DNA of 49,524 bases from JASLDZ01 sp964242625 (GCA_964242625.1 CAXTAO010000022.1:1-49524); one strand, 5' to 3'. Shown: positions 17,301 to 26,415, counted from the first letter of the stretch. Numbers and translations are program-made. The notes: generated by a model not told the origin, from the letters alone.

Positions 17301-17332
17301 TGATCCGCTCCGGCGAAGCCCGGAGCGGATCA
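17301..17332 (+). promoter_or_regulatory. Perfect 13-bp inverted repeat just before a response regulator start
   Basis: The arms tgatccgctccgg (17301-17313) and ccggagcggatca (17320-17332) are exact reverse complements around a six-base loop, cgaagc. The right arm ends four bases before the GTG start of the regulator gene, so in the mRNA the hairpin would cover the ribosome-binding region, and in DNA it could be an operator. No run of T follows, which argues against a plain terminator for degP. Confidence 0.7.
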
Positions 17333-17336
17333 CCTC

Positions 17337-18008
17337 GTGCGCATACTGATCATGGAGGACGACGCCGGCGCCGCCGAGGCCATGGCCAAGGGGCTGGTCG
17401 ACGCCGGACACGAGACGCTCATCGCCCCAGACGGGGAGGCGGGGCTGCACCACGCCCGCAGCGGCGGCTTCGACGTCATGGTGGTCGACCGCATGATGCC
17501 CAAGGTCGACGGGGTGCAGGCGGTCTCGGCGCTGCGCCGCGAGGGCGACGACACTCCCGTGCTGTTCCTCTCGGCGCTCGGCGAGGTCGATGACCGCGTG
17601 GCGGGCCTCAAGGCGGGCGGCGACGACTATCTCGTTAAGCCCTACGCCTTCTCCGAGCTGATCGCACGGGTGGAGGCCTTGGCGCGTCGCCGCGAGACGG
17701 GCGCGGTGGCCACCTCGCTCAAGGTCGGCGAGCTCGAGATGGACCTGATCCAGCGCTCGGTGCACCGCGCGGGCCGCGAGATCGACCTGCAGCCGCGCGA
17801 ATTCCAGCTTCTGGAGTTCCTGATGCGCCACGCCGGCCAGTCGGTGACTCGCACCATGCTCCTGGAGAAGGTCTGGGAGTACCACTTCGACCCGCAGACC
17901 AACGTGATCGACGTCCACATCAGCCGGCTGCGCGGCAAGATCGACAAGGGCTTCGACCGGCCCATGCTGCAGACGGTGCGCGGGGCCGGCTACCGCCTCG
18001 ACCCGTGA
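17337..18008 (+). CDS. OmpR-family response regulator
   Basis: This 223-residue regulator has a receiver domain with phospho-acceptor Asp51 in VVDRMMPKVDG and a Lys in DDYLVKPY, followed by a winged-helix output domain ending RGAGYRLDP. It is paired with the kinase seven bases downstream. It starts at GTG 17337, immediately after a perfect 13-bp inverted repeat that may control its own expression. In gene order (ccm-degP-regulator-kinase) it corresponds to the conserved alphaproteobacterial pair at this site. It differs clearly from the PhoP-like regulator at 9068. Confidence 0.9.
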   Translation: MRILIMEDDAGAAEAMAKGLVDAGHETLIAPDGEAGLHHARSGGFDVMVVDRMMPKVDGVQAVSALRREGDDTPVLFLSALGEVDDRVAGLKAGGDDYLVKPYAFSELIARVEALARRRETGAVATSLKVGELEMDLIQRSVHRAGREIDLQPREFQLLEFLMRHAGQSVTRTMLLEKVWEYHFDPQTNVIDVHISRLRGKIDKGFDRPMLQTVRGAGYRLDP

Positions 18009-18015
18009 GCGCTGC

Positions 18016-19422
18016 GTGAGGCTGCCCGCCGTCCTGCGTACGACGCCGTTCCGGTTGACGCTGCTGTTCCTGGCGCTGTTCGCCGCCGCCGCCGCCGCCT
18101 TCCTGGCCTACATCTACGTCGCCACCGCGGGCGAGGTGACGCGCCGCGCCGACGACGAGGTGGGCCGCGAGATGGCCTCCTTGCGCACGGTGTACGACCG
18201 CGGCGGGGTGAAGGCGCTCAACGCCGAGCTCATCCAGCGCACCGCAGGCGAGCGGCCGTACCTGTACCTCCTGATGGACCGCGCGGGAAAACCCGTGACG
18301 GGCAACCTCGCCGACACGCCTGTCCAACCCCGCACCGCCGAGGCGCGCGCGGGGTTCCGCGTGACGGAGGCCGACCCCTTCGGCGGAGCGGTCACGCGCC
18401 GGCAGGCCTGGGGCCGTCAGGACCGGATGCCCGGCGGCGACCTCCTGTTCGTCGGCGCCGACATCGGCGAGGGCCGCGCCTTCGTGGTGCACATCATTCG
18501 CGCGCTGTGGGGGGCGGGGGTGATCGTGGTGATCCTGGGGCTGGCCGGCGGCGTCCTTGTCAGCCGCAACGTGTCGCGCTCGATGGCGGGTCTGCGCCAA
18601 GCGGTGGCGGCGGTGGAGGGAGGCGACCTCCGCGCCCGCGCCCTCGTGCGCGGCGTCGGCGACGAATTTGACGAGCTGGCCGGCGGGCTCAACGCCATGC
18701 TCGACCGCGTCGAGCGGCTGATGGGGGGCTTGCGCCACGCGGGCGACGCCATCGCCCACGACCTGCGCTCGCCCCTGACCCGTCTGCGCGCCCGTCTTGA
18801 AGCGGCGCTCCTCGACGTGGAGGCGGGCCGAGTCGAGCCCGTGTGCGCGATGGAAGCCGCGCTGGAGGACGCCGACTCGGTCCTAACCACCTTCAACGCC
18901 GTGCTCGCCATCACCCGGTTGCAGGCGGCGGGGCAGATTCCGGACGGGCGGGAGTTCGACCTCGGCGAACTCGCGCGCGACGTGGCCGAGCTCTACGAGG
19001 CGCTCTGCGAGGAGAAGGGGCTCGACTTCGCCGCCGAAATCGAGCCCGGGCTCCTCGTCCGCGGCCAGCGCGAGTTCCTGGCCCAGGCGCTCGCCAACCT
19101 CCTCGACAACGCGGTGAAGTACACGCCAGAGGGCGGCGCGGTGACGTTGCGCGTACGGCGGCGCTCCTCCGGCGAGGTCGAGGCCAGCGTCACCGACACG
19201 GGACCGGGCGTGCCGCAAGCCGACCGCGCGCGCGTCCTCGAACGCTTCGTGCGGCTGGACGCGAGCCGCAGCCAAGCGGGCGCGGGGCTGGGCCTGAGCC
19301 TCGTCAGCGCTGTGGCGGAGGCGCATGGCGGTCGGCTGCAGCTCGACGACGGCCCGGGGGTCGCCGCCGGCCAGCCCGGCGGCCCCGGGCTGCGCATCGC
19401 GCTCTCGCTGCCGGCCGCCTGA
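18016..19422 (+). CDS. Sensor histidine kinase
   Basis: This 468-residue kinase has two membrane segments (about residues 12-36 and 163-185), a periplasmic sensor of about 125 residues, a HAMP domain, the H-box DAIAHDLRSPLTRLRAR with His248, and an ATPase domain with NLLDNAVKYTPEGG, DTGPGVP and GAGLGLSLV. It begins with GTG seven bases after the regulator stop. The domain layout is that of classical OmpR-partner kinases. The stimulus is not evident. Confidence 0.9.
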   Translation: MRLPAVLRTTPFRLTLLFLALFAAAAAAFLAYIYVATAGEVTRRADDEVGREMASLRTVYDRGGVKALNAELIQRTAGERPYLYLLMDRAGKPVTGNLADTPVQPRTAEARAGFRVTEADPFGGAVTRRQAWGRQDRMPGGDLLFVGADIGEGRAFVVHIIRALWGAGVIVVILGLAGGVLVSRNVSRSMAGLRQAVAAVEGGDLRARALVRGVGDEFDELAGGLNAMLDRVERLMGGLRHAGDAIAHDLRSPLTRLRARLEAALLDVEAGRVEPVCAMEAALEDADSVLTTFNAVLAITRLQAAGQIPDGREFDLGELARDVAELYEALCEEKGLDFAAEIEPGLLVRGQREFLAQALANLLDNAVKYTPEGGAVTLRVRRRSSGEVEASVTDTGPGVPQADRARVLERFVRLDASRSQAGAGLGLSLVSAVAEAHGGRLQLDDGPGVAAGQPGGPGLRIALSLPAA

Positions 19423-19486
19423 CCTTCCGCGCTCGCCCCCGGCGCGAGAGCCCGCTACAAGGCGCGCTCCACGGGGAGCGTTCCTG

Positions 19487-21754
19487 ATGCCCGAGCGGGC
19501 GCTGGCGGTGCGCGGACCGCGCAGCCTGCTGCGCCAGATCCGCGAGGCGATGAACTCCGGCGCGCCCGCCCAGGCGCGACTGGACATGACCACCCGCATC
19601 ATCGCGCGCTCGATGGTGGCCGAGGTGTGCTCCATCTATCTGCGCCGGGCGTCGGGCGACCTCGAGCTCTTCGCGACCGAAGGGCTGAAGCGCGACGCAG
19701 TGCACGTCACCCGGCTCAAGCCCGGCGAGGGGCTCGTCAGCGAGATCGTTCGGCTGGGGCGCCCGCTGAACCTGCAGGACGCTCCGCTCAACCCGCTCTT
19801 CTCCTACCGGCCGGAGACGGGCGAGGACCCCTATCACGCCTTCCTGGGCGTGCCCTTGTTACGCGGCGGCCGCTCCATCGGCGCCCTTGTCGTGCAGAAC
19901 CGCACGGAGCGCATCTACGCCGACGACGAGGTCGAGGACCTGCAGACCATCGCCATGGTGCTGTCCGAGATGGTCTCGTCCGGCGAGCTCGTGGGCCTCG
20001 CCGAGCTCAAGGACGTGGAGCTCGCGCCTCACCGGCCCGAGCGGCTGCGCGGCCAGCGCTTCGCCGACGGCTTGGCGTTGGGGACCGCCGTCCTGCACGA
20101 GGCGCCCATCGCCACCGCCAACATGCTGGCCGACGACGCGGGCGTGGAGGAGGCGCGGCTCCAGCGCGCGCTCGACGAACTGCGCCGCCAGATCGACGAG
20201 ATGCTGGAAGGCCACCACGGCCTCGTCGGCCAGCCGCGCGAGGTGCTGGAGACCTACAGCATGTTCGCCCGCGACCGCGGGTGGAACCGCTCGCTGGAGG
20301 AGGCGGTGCGCTCGGGCCTGACCGCAGAGGCCGCGGTGGAGCGTGTGCGCACCCAGCACCGCGCGCGCCTCGGCCAAGCGCGCGACGCCTACCTCCGCGA
20401 CCGGCTGCACGATTTCGAGGACTTGGCCGATCGGCTCCTGCGTCACCTCTCCGGCGCGCCGGTGGGCGATGGGCGCGTGCTGCCCGAGGATGCGATCCTG
20501 ATCGCCCGCAACCTGGGCCCTGCCGACCTCCTCGAATACGACCGCACCAAGCTCAAGGGCTTGCTGCTGGAGGAGGGGTCTTCCGCCTCCCACGCCGCCA
20601 TCGTCGCGCGAGCGCTGGGGATCCCCTGTGTCGGCCGCCTGCCGGGGCTGCGCGATCGGCTATCGGAAGGCGACGTCGTCATCGTGGACGGCGAGACGGC
20701 GGAGGCCTTCCTGCGGCCGCGCGCCGACGTCGTGGAGGCCTACGAGGCGCGCGCGGGCGTGCGCGCCCAGCGCCGGGCGGAGTTCGCCAAGCTGCGCGAC
20801 ACCCCCGCCGTCACCCGCGACGGCGCGCCGATCAGCCTCCTCCTCAACGCGGGGCTCGCCATCGACCTCGACAGCCTGGACGAGACGGGGGCGGACGGCG
20901 TGGGCCTGTTCCGCACCGAGTTCCAATTCATGGTCGCAGAGCAGATGCCGCGTCTGGCGCGCCAGACCGAGCTCTACCGCCGCGTGCTCGACACCGCCGC
21001 CGGCCGCCCCGTGGTGTTCCGCACGCTCGACCTCGGCGGCGACAAGGTGCTGCCCTACCTGGAGGCCGAACGCGAGGACAACCCCGCGCTGGGCTGGCGC
21101 GCAGTGCGCATGGGGCTCGACCGGCCGGCCCTCTTACGCCAGCAGCTGCGCGCCCTGATCTGGGCGGCGGATGGGCGCGAGCTCACCCTGATGTTCCCGC
21201 TGATCGCCACGGTGGAGGAGTTCCGCGCGGCGCGGGCCTATGTCGACCGCGAATGCGCCTGGGCGATCCGCCGGGGCCGTCGTGCGCCCGACCGGCTGCG
21301 GGTGGGGGCCATGATCGAGGCGCCGAGCCTGATCTGGCACCTCGACGCGCTCTTGCCTGCGGCCGATTTCGTCTCGGTCGGCACCAACGACCTCATGCAG
21401 TACCTCTTCGCCGCCGACCGGGGGAACCCTCGGGTCGCCGACCGATACGACCCGCTGTCACCGCCAGCGTTGCGCGTGTTGAAGTCGATCGCCGACGGCG
21501 GCGTCGAGACGGGCACGCCCGTGTCGGTGTGTGGCGAAATCGCCGGCCGCCCGCTGGAGGCCTTCACGCTGGTGGCGCTAGGGTTCGATCGCCTGTCCAT
21601 GCCGCCCCAAGGCATTGGCCCGGTGAAGCGCATGGTGCTCTCGCTCGACCGCGAGGCGGCGCGCCGCGGCGTCTCCGCCCTCCTGCGTGGAAGCGGAGGC
21701 TCGGTGCGGGGCGAGATCGAAACCTTGGCGCGCAAGCTAAATGTCGCACTTTAG
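19487..21754 (+). CDS. ptsP: Phosphoenolpyruvate-protein phosphotransferase PtsP (EI-Ntr)
   Basis: This 755-residue protein has an N-terminal GAF domain (about residues 20-160), then the enzyme I region. The phospho-acceptor His369 lies in EEGSSASHAAIVAR, and the PEP-binding barrel includes GLFRTEFQFM and SVGTNDLMQYLFAADR. It takes phosphate from PEP to start the nitrogen phosphotransferase relay. The ATG at 19487 is chosen because the GAF domain begins soon after and a gggg-ag site precedes it; the frame extends upstream into the kinase gene. In many alphaproteobacteria ptsP is followed by prfA; here a RodZ-like gene and a small reverse gene intervene. Confidence 0.92.
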   Translation: MPERALAVRGPRSLLRQIREAMNSGAPAQARLDMTTRIIARSMVAEVCSIYLRRASGDLELFATEGLKRDAVHVTRLKPGEGLVSEIVRLGRPLNLQDAPLNPLFSYRPETGEDPYHAFLGVPLLRGGRSIGALVVQNRTERIYADDEVEDLQTIAMVLSEMVSSGELVGLAELKDVELAPHRPERLRGQRFADGLALGTAVLHEAPIATANMLADDAGVEEARLQRALDELRRQIDEMLEGHHGLVGQPREVLETYSMFARDRGWNRSLEEAVRSGLTAEAAVERVRTQHRARLGQARDAYLRDRLHDFEDLADRLLRHLSGAPVGDGRVLPEDAILIARNLGPADLLEYDRTKLKGLLLEEGSSASHAAIVARALGIPCVGRLPGLRDRLSEGDVVIVDGETAEAFLRPRADVVEAYEARAGVRAQRRAEFAKLRDTPAVTRDGAPISLLLNAGLAIDLDSLDETGADGVGLFRTEFQFMVAEQMPRLARQTELYRRVLDTAAGRPVVFRTLDLGGDKVLPYLEAEREDNPALGWRAVRMGLDRPALLRQQLRALIWAADGRELTLMFPLIATVEEFRAARAYVDRECAWAIRRGRRAPDRLRVGAMIEAPSLIWHLDALLPAADFVSVGTNDLMQYLFAADRGNPRVADRYDPLSPPALRVLKSIADGGVETGTPVSVCGEIAGRPLEAFTLVALGFDRLSMPPQGIGPVKRMVLSLDREAARRGVSALLRGSGGSVRGEIETLARKLNVAL

Positions 21755-21802
21755 CGCGTTGTTCAGACTCCAAGCCCCTGTTAACCCCGATGACGTTACA
21801 CA

Positions 21803-22897
21803 ATGCGTTGGGACGTAGGGCGTAGCCGCAAGCAGCGGCGCCCAACGCCGGGGTATGACGCCATGGCGCCGCTGGACACGGGCTCGATGACCGCCTCCAC
21901 GCTCCGGCTGGTCGATACGACCGGTCGCCGCGTTGGGCCGTCGCCCGCCGACCACGACAGTTTCGGCGCCTATCTCAAGGCGGTGCGGGAGCACCGCGGC
22001 GAGACTCTGTCCGAACTGGCCGAGGCCACCCGCGTCCGCGGGGCCTATCTGGCGGCCATCGAAGGCGGTGACCGGGCGATCCTGCCATCGCGCCCGTTCG
22101 CCATCGGCTATGTGCGCGCCTACGCCCAGGCGCTTGGGCTCGACGGCGATCTGGCGGTGCAACGCTTCAAGGCCGAGTGGCCGGAAGCGGCGGAGCCCCT
22201 GCGCAATCCCGTGGGCGTGCGCCACGAAGGCGGGGCCTCGCGCCCGCTGCTCTACGCCATGGCTGCGGTGCTGGTGATCGGCGTGGGGCTGTGGAACGTC
22301 GCCCAGCGCACGCTGGTGCGCGACGCCGCGCCCGCCACCATCCCGTCCCTGGCCGACGCGCCGCCCTCGCCGCCCGCAGGGCCGTCGAAGCTCGCGGCCG
22401 CGACCGAAGCTCCCGCGGAGAGCACCATCCCCGCGCCTTACGTCACTCCGGGCATGGACGCCGCCACCGCGGCCGTCGACGGGCAGGCGCCCGCCGCCGC
22501 CAAGCCCGTGCCCGTTCTCTCCGATCCCGTTCCGGTGTTCGTCGCCAAGGGCCCCGTCCACGGCGTCGGTCCGGGCGCGAACGTCGTCACGCTCCAGGCG
22601 CGGCGTCCGCTGTCGCTGATCGTGCACGGAGCGGACAAGACGGTGTACTTCGCCCGCCAGATCCGCGCGGGGGAGGCGTTCCGCGCGCCCATGGGCCGGG
22701 GTCTCGTGGTCGACGTCAGCGACCCCGCCCAGTTGGACGTCTACGTCGGCGGTCGCCTCGCGCCGGCGGCCGCGACCGAGCCGCTGCTGCTCGACAAGCT
22801 TACGCCACCGCCTGCTCCTGCTCCTGCTCCGGCGCCGCCCACCGCCGGCGCCCCGGCGGCCGCGGCTCCGGTCAAGGCCGCTCCGCCAGCCCATTGA
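21803..22897 (+). CDS. RodZ-like helix-turn-helix membrane protein (HTH_25 / DUF4115)
   Basis: This protein is up to 364 residues long. A cytoplasmic Xre-like HTH_25 domain occupies residues 52-115 (FGAYLKAVREHRGETLSELA ... FAIGYVRAYAQALGLD), a membrane helix lies at about 149-167, then a Pro/Ala-rich linker, a DUF4115 domain near 258-318 (LQARRPLSLIVHGADKTVYF) and a Pro/Ala tail. This is the layout of RodZ, which links MreB to cell wall synthesis. No ribosome site marks the first ATG; ATGs at 21863 and 21887 also precede the HTH and may be the true start. RodZ-like is safe; true RodZ function is likely. Confidence 0.8.
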   Translation: MRWDVGRSRKQRRPTPGYDAMAPLDTGSMTASTLRLVDTTGRRVGPSPADHDSFGAYLKAVREHRGETLSELAEATRVRGAYLAAIEGGDRAILPSRPFAIGYVRAYAQALGLDGDLAVQRFKAEWPEAAEPLRNPVGVRHEGGASRPLLYAMAAVLVIGVGLWNVAQRTLVRDAAPATIPSLADAPPSPPAGPSKLAAATEAPAESTIPAPYVTPGMDAATAAVDGQAPAAAKPVPVLSDPVPVFVAKGPVHGVGPGANVVTLQARRPLSLIVHGADKTVYFARQIRAGEAFRAPMGRGLVVDVSDPAQLDVYVGGRLAPAAATEPLLLDKLTPPPAPAPAPAPPTAGAPAAAAPVKAAPPAH

Positions 22898-22924
22898 CCG
22901 CTCCGCCCCGGCGCAGTTCGGGGA

Positions 22925-23368
22925 TCAGGCTTCGCCCCGCTCGGCCAGCAGCGCCTGGCGCACGGCGTCGTGGCCCGGCTTGACGCGGTCGTAGGCGCGC
23001 AGCACCGCATCACGCACGGGGCCGGACAGACGGTCGTCGGCCAGAGCCGCCTCGAAGCGCGTCTGGAGGTCGTCCTCGCCGTCGGAGAGCGCCTCGAGCG
23101 ATCGGCTCCCCGACGCTCCCGCAGGCTCTGACGCACCGCCCGTCAGCCGCTCCAGCGCGTGGGCGGCGCGATCGACCAGGCTCTCCGGCTCCGACTCCGC
23201 CGAGGCGGCGACGGCCTTGAGCTCCGCCACTGCCTCGCGCCTCGCAACCGTCGGGTCCCGCAGGACGGGCGCTGCGGCGACGAGGGCGTCTAGCCCGGAC
23301 AAACTCGCCTCCACCGCGCGGGCGAGGTCCTGGGCGACGTGGGCGTCGTGCGCGGAGAAGTCGGGCAT
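22925..23368 (-). CDS. Conserved hypothetical alpha-helical protein
   Basis: This 147-residue acidic, Ala/Asp/Glu-rich protein is predicted mostly helical, with no signal peptide, membrane helix or known motif. It is divergent from prfA (97 bases apart) and converges on the RodZ-like gene (28 bases apart). I do not recognise the family. It is kept as a gene because it fills the gap neatly with normal codon use and its reverse frames hold no better candidate. It could be specific to the lineage. Confidence 0.5.
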   Translation of the reverse strand: MPDFSAHDAHVAQDLARAVEASLSGLDALVAAAPVLRDPTVARREAVAELKAVAASAESEPESLVDRAAHALERLTGGASEPAGASGSRSLEALSDGEDDLQTRFEAALADDRLSGPVRDAVLRAYDRVKPGHDAVRQALLAERGEA

Positions 23369-23464
23369 GGGGTCTCACGGAGCTTGCCGGCGGGAACGCC
23401 TGCCTCCCGGCGAAGGGTCCCCGCGCTTGCGCCTCGGGAGCCTCGGCCCTACCCGTGCGCGCCC

Positions 23465-24541
23465 ATGCGTCTCCCCCAGGCCCGCCTCGACCAGGTGCTC
23501 GACCGCTTCCGTGAGGTGGAAGCGCGCATGGGCGCGGCGACCGACGGGCTCGAGATCGTGCGCCTCGCCAAGGAGCACGCCGAGCTCCGCCCCGTGGCCG
23601 ACGCCGTCGCGGCGCTCGCCCACGCTCGCGCGGAGGCGTCCGAGCTGGAGGCCATGAGCGTGGCGGCCGATGCGGAGATGGCGTCGCTCGCCCGCGACGA
23701 GCTCGCCGCGCTGGACGCCCGCCTGCCAGGGCTTGAGCGGGAAGTCGCGCTCCTCCTCGCGCCCCGCGACCGCGACGCCGACGCCTCCGCCATCCTTGAG
23801 GTGCGCGCGGGCACGGGCGGCGACGAGGCGGCGCTGTTCGCAGGCGACCTCCTGCGCATGTACGCGCGCTATGCCGCCCTGCGCGGCTGGCGGTTCGAGC
23901 TGGAGGACGCCAGCGAAGGCGAGGCCGGCGGCTACAAGGAGGCTACCGCGTCGATCGCAGGGGAGGGGGTTTTCGGTCGGCTCAAGTTCGAGAGCGGCGT
24001 CCATCGGGTACAACGTGTTCCCGCCACCGAGGCGCAGGGGCGGATCCACACCTCCGCCGCCACCGTCGCGGTCCTGCCCGAACCGGAGGACGTGGAGGTG
24101 GAGATCAACGACGCCGACCTTCGCATCGACACCTATCGCTCGTCCGGCGCGGGAGGCCAGCACGTCAACAAGACAGACTCGGCGGTGCGGATCACTCACT
24201 TGCCGACCGGCATCGTGGTGACCTCGTCGGAGAAGTCGCAGCACCAGAACCGCGCCAAGGCGATGAAGGTCTTGCGCGCGCGGCTCTACGACCTGAAGCG
24301 CACCGCGCTCGACGCCGAGCGCGCGGCCAGTCGGCGCGAGCAGGTGGGCTCCGGCGACCGCTCCGAGCGCATCCGCACCTACAACTTCCCGCAGGGACGC
24401 GTGACCGACCACCGGATCGGCCTGACCGTTCACACCCTGCCGAAGGTGCTGGAAGGCGACGGTCTCGACGAGATCGTGGAGGCGCTCGCCGCCGACGACC
24501 AGGCTGCCCGGCTCGCCACCCTGGAGGACGCACTCACCTGA
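23465..24541 (+). CDS. prfA: Peptide chain release factor 1
   Basis: This 358-residue class I release factor has the stop-codon reading motif PAT at residues 186-188 (QRVPATEAQGRIHTS), which identifies RF1 rather than RF2, and the catalytic GGQ at residues 230-232 (SGAGGQHVNKTDSAVR). The length is standard. The ATG at 23465 agrees with the family start (LDQVLDRFREVEARM); the frame is open further upstream. Its usual partner prmC, which methylates the GGQ glutamine, is not next to it but 2.1 kb away on the other strand (26648-27523). Confidence 0.95.
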   Translation: MRLPQARLDQVLDRFREVEARMGAATDGLEIVRLAKEHAELRPVADAVAALAHARAEASELEAMSVAADAEMASLARDELAALDARLPGLEREVALLLAPRDRDADASAILEVRAGTGGDEAALFAGDLLRMYARYAALRGWRFELEDASEGEAGGYKEATASIAGEGVFGRLKFESGVHRVQRVPATEAQGRIHTSAATVAVLPEPEDVEVEINDADLRIDTYRSSGAGGQHVNKTDSAVRITHLPTGIVVTSSEKSQHQNRAKAMKVLRARLYDLKRTALDAERAASRREQVGSGDRSERIRTYNFPQGRVTDHRIGLTVHTLPKVLEGDGLDEIVEALAADDQAARLATLEDALT

Positions 24542-24597
24542 CGCGGGAACCTGGCCCGATCCGCTCCGTTGCGAAATCGAAACAGGAGCCTCCATCC

Positions 24598-25308
24598 ATG
24601 ACGTCATACATACTGCGCTCGAGCGCGACCGTCGCCGTTTTCGCGCTGAGCCTGGCCGGCGCCGGGTGCAAGAAGTCCGACACCGCCGCCCAGGAGCAGA
24701 ACTCGTCGTCCAGCCAGAACACCACGGACGCCACGAAAGCCGCGGTGGCCGACAAGACGGCGGTGGCGGAAGACTCGGCCGCAGCGGTGGTGGGCCCGAT
24801 CAGCGCCCTGACCGCGGGCTCGCTCTCGGCCAAGGCCTTCGTCGACAACGCCAGCCAGAGCGACATGTACGAAACGCAGGCCGCGAAGATCGCGGAAGAG
24901 CGCTCGCACTCGGCGGCGATCAAGAAGTTCGCCGCGCACATGATCTCCGACCACGCCAAGAGCACCGCGGAGCTCAAGGCGCTCGTCTCGGGCGGGAAAG
25001 CCGGCGACGCCCAACTGGCGACCGCCCTCGACAACCGCCGCCAGGGGCTGATCGACAACCTCAAGTCCGCCAGCGCCGACGACTTCGACGCGCGCTACGT
25101 CGACCAGCAGGCCGCCTCGCACCGTGAAGCGGAGATGCTGATGAAGGGCTACGGGACGGCCGGCTCCAACGCCGACCTCAAGGCCTTCGCCAACAAGATG
25201 TCGCCCATCGTGGCGTCACACACCAAGATGGCCGAAGCGCTCGATCGCGGGAACGCCGACCACGACAACAAGGCCGACGGCGGAACGCACGCCAACACCG
25301 CCGGCTGA
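24598..25308 (+). CDS. DUF4142 exported protein
   Basis: This 236-residue protein has an N-terminal export signal with Cys24 in LAGAGCKKSD, an imperfect lipobox (Gly at -3), and an Ala/Ser/Thr-rich spacer. A ferritin-like four-helix DUF4142 domain occupies about residues 75-220, with the family signature KKFAAHMISDHAKSTAELK. DUF4142 proteins are usually periplasmic or outer-membrane; their function is not established. aggag at 24584-24588 supports the ATG. It lies between prfA and the inverted DUF4167-prmC block. A hairpin follows the stop. Confidence 0.85.
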   Translation: MTSYILRSSATVAVFALSLAGAGCKKSDTAAQEQNSSSSQNTTDATKAAVADKTAVAEDSAAAVVGPISALTAGSLSAKAFVDNASQSDMYETQAAKIAEERSHSAAIKKFAAHMISDHAKSTAELKALVSGGKAGDAQLATALDNRRQGLIDNLKSASADDFDARYVDQQAASHREAEMLMKGYGTAGSNADLKAFANKMSPIVASHTKMAEALDRGNADHDNKADGGTHANTAG

Positions 25309-25313
25309 CGAGG

Positions 25314-25348
25314 GCGGGGCCGCGACGCCGGAAGCGGCGCGGCCCCGC
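25314..25348. terminator. Bidirectional hairpin terminator between convergent genes
   Basis: A strong GC stem fills the 42-base gap between the convergent DUF4142 and DUF4167 genes: gcggggccg (25314-25322) pairs with cggccccgc (25340-25348), and cgccg (25326-25330) with cggcg (25335-25339), around the loop gaag, with a three-base bulge (cga) on the left. It would fold from either strand. There is no T-run, so efficiency is uncertain. Confidence 0.6.
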
Positions 25349-25350
25349 GA

Positions 25351-26415
25351 TCAGCTCTCGTCGGGATTTCCGCCGTCGTTCGACGCCGCTTCACCTTCGG
25401 GCCGGCGGCGCGGACGGCGGGCACGCGCGCGGCGGGGCTCGCCGTCGTCGGGCATGATGGTCGGAGAGGTCGAGGACAGGAAGGCCGGGGCCTCGCTGAC
25501 GCCGCCATCCTTGCTGCGGAGCATGCGGCCGCTCTCCCGGGCCGATAACTCGTACGGCTGGTCAAAGGTGGACGAGGGGGGGGCGGCGGACTCGGGCGCG
25601 ACCATGGCGGCGGTCTCGACGGTCTCGCCGGCGCGCTCGCCCCGATCCTCCCAGCGCGGCTGGCGCTCGTAGCGCGGTCGCTCCGACCGGTCGCCGCCCT
25701 GGCGCTCCTGTCGGTCGCCACCCTGGCGGTCCTGGCGTGTATCGGCCTGGCGCGGCTCCTGCCTGGTTTCGGTCTGGCGCTCGCCGCTCTGGCGAGTGTC
25801 GCCCTGGCCGCGGTCCTCCCAGCGGGGCTGGCGATCAAAGCGCGCTCGGTCGGTACCGCCCGCGCCGCCGCGCTCCTGCCGGTACTCGCGGCGCTGGCCG
25901 TCGGCTTGGCGGTCCGCGTTGACGCGATCCCCGTTCTGGCGATCGCCGCCCTGGCGCTCGAACCGATCGGCGCGAGCCTCGCCCTGGGTCTCGCCTTCGC
26001 TCGGCGCCGAGGAGGAGGCTCCTGCCGCCGCGGAGGCATCCGCCTCCGCCATGGCCGACTCGAGCGCCTCGTCCTCAAAATCGAGGTCGAAGCCATTCAC
26101 GAAAGTGTCGCGGCCGACGATCTCGGTCACCGGCCGGTTGGGCTGCAGCACGCGCAGGGTGCGGAAGTAGTGCTCGGCGTGCTGGAGATGATTCTCGGCC
26201 AGTACGCGGTCGCCCGCCGCCGCGGCGTCGCGCGCGAGCTGGTTGTATTTCTCGTACACGTGCTGGGCGTGGCCGCGCACCTTGATGTTGTCCGGCCCGT
26301 TGGAGTCGAAGGCGCGGTTGGCGTTCTGGCCGGGCTTGCCGCCGCTCTGGGGCTGGCCGCCGCCGCCGCTGCGGTTGCGGCCGCGCTGCCGCTTCATGCC
26401 CTTGTAGTCTCTCAT
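25351..26415 (-). CDS. DUF4167 protein, RNA-binding-like with Arg/Gly/Gln repeats
   Basis: This 354-residue protein is of the alphaproteobacterial DUF4167 family. It starts MRDYKGMKRQRGRNRSGGGG, a basic nucleic-acid-binding type start; the frame is open 49 codons further up, but the family begins here. The DUF4167 core, NIKVRGHAQHVYEKYNQLAR to FRTLRVLQPNR, lies at about residues 43-100. After it comes a long charged low-complexity region (about 150-290) with repeated RQ-GGDR units and two copies of RQPRWEDRG, and the C-terminus is very basic. The function is unknown; RNA binding is a guess from composition. It follows prmC on the same strand, as in many relatives. Confidence 0.85.
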   Translation of the reverse strand: MRDYKGMKRQRGRNRSGGGGQPQSGGKPGQNANRAFDSNGPDNIKVRGHAQHVYEKYNQLARDAAAAGDRVLAENHLQHAEHYFRTLRVLQPNRPVTEIVGRDTFVNGFDLDFEDEALESAMAEADASAAAGASSSAPSEGETQGEARADRFERQGGDRQNGDRVNADRQADGQRREYRQERGGAGGTDRARFDRQPRWEDRGQGDTRQSGERQTETRQEPRQADTRQDRQGGDRQERQGGDRSERPRYERQPRWEDRGERAGETVETAAMVAPESAAPPSSTFDQPYELSARESGRMLRSKDGGVSEAPAFLSSTSPTIMPDDGEPRRARARRPRRRPEGEAASNDGGNPDES

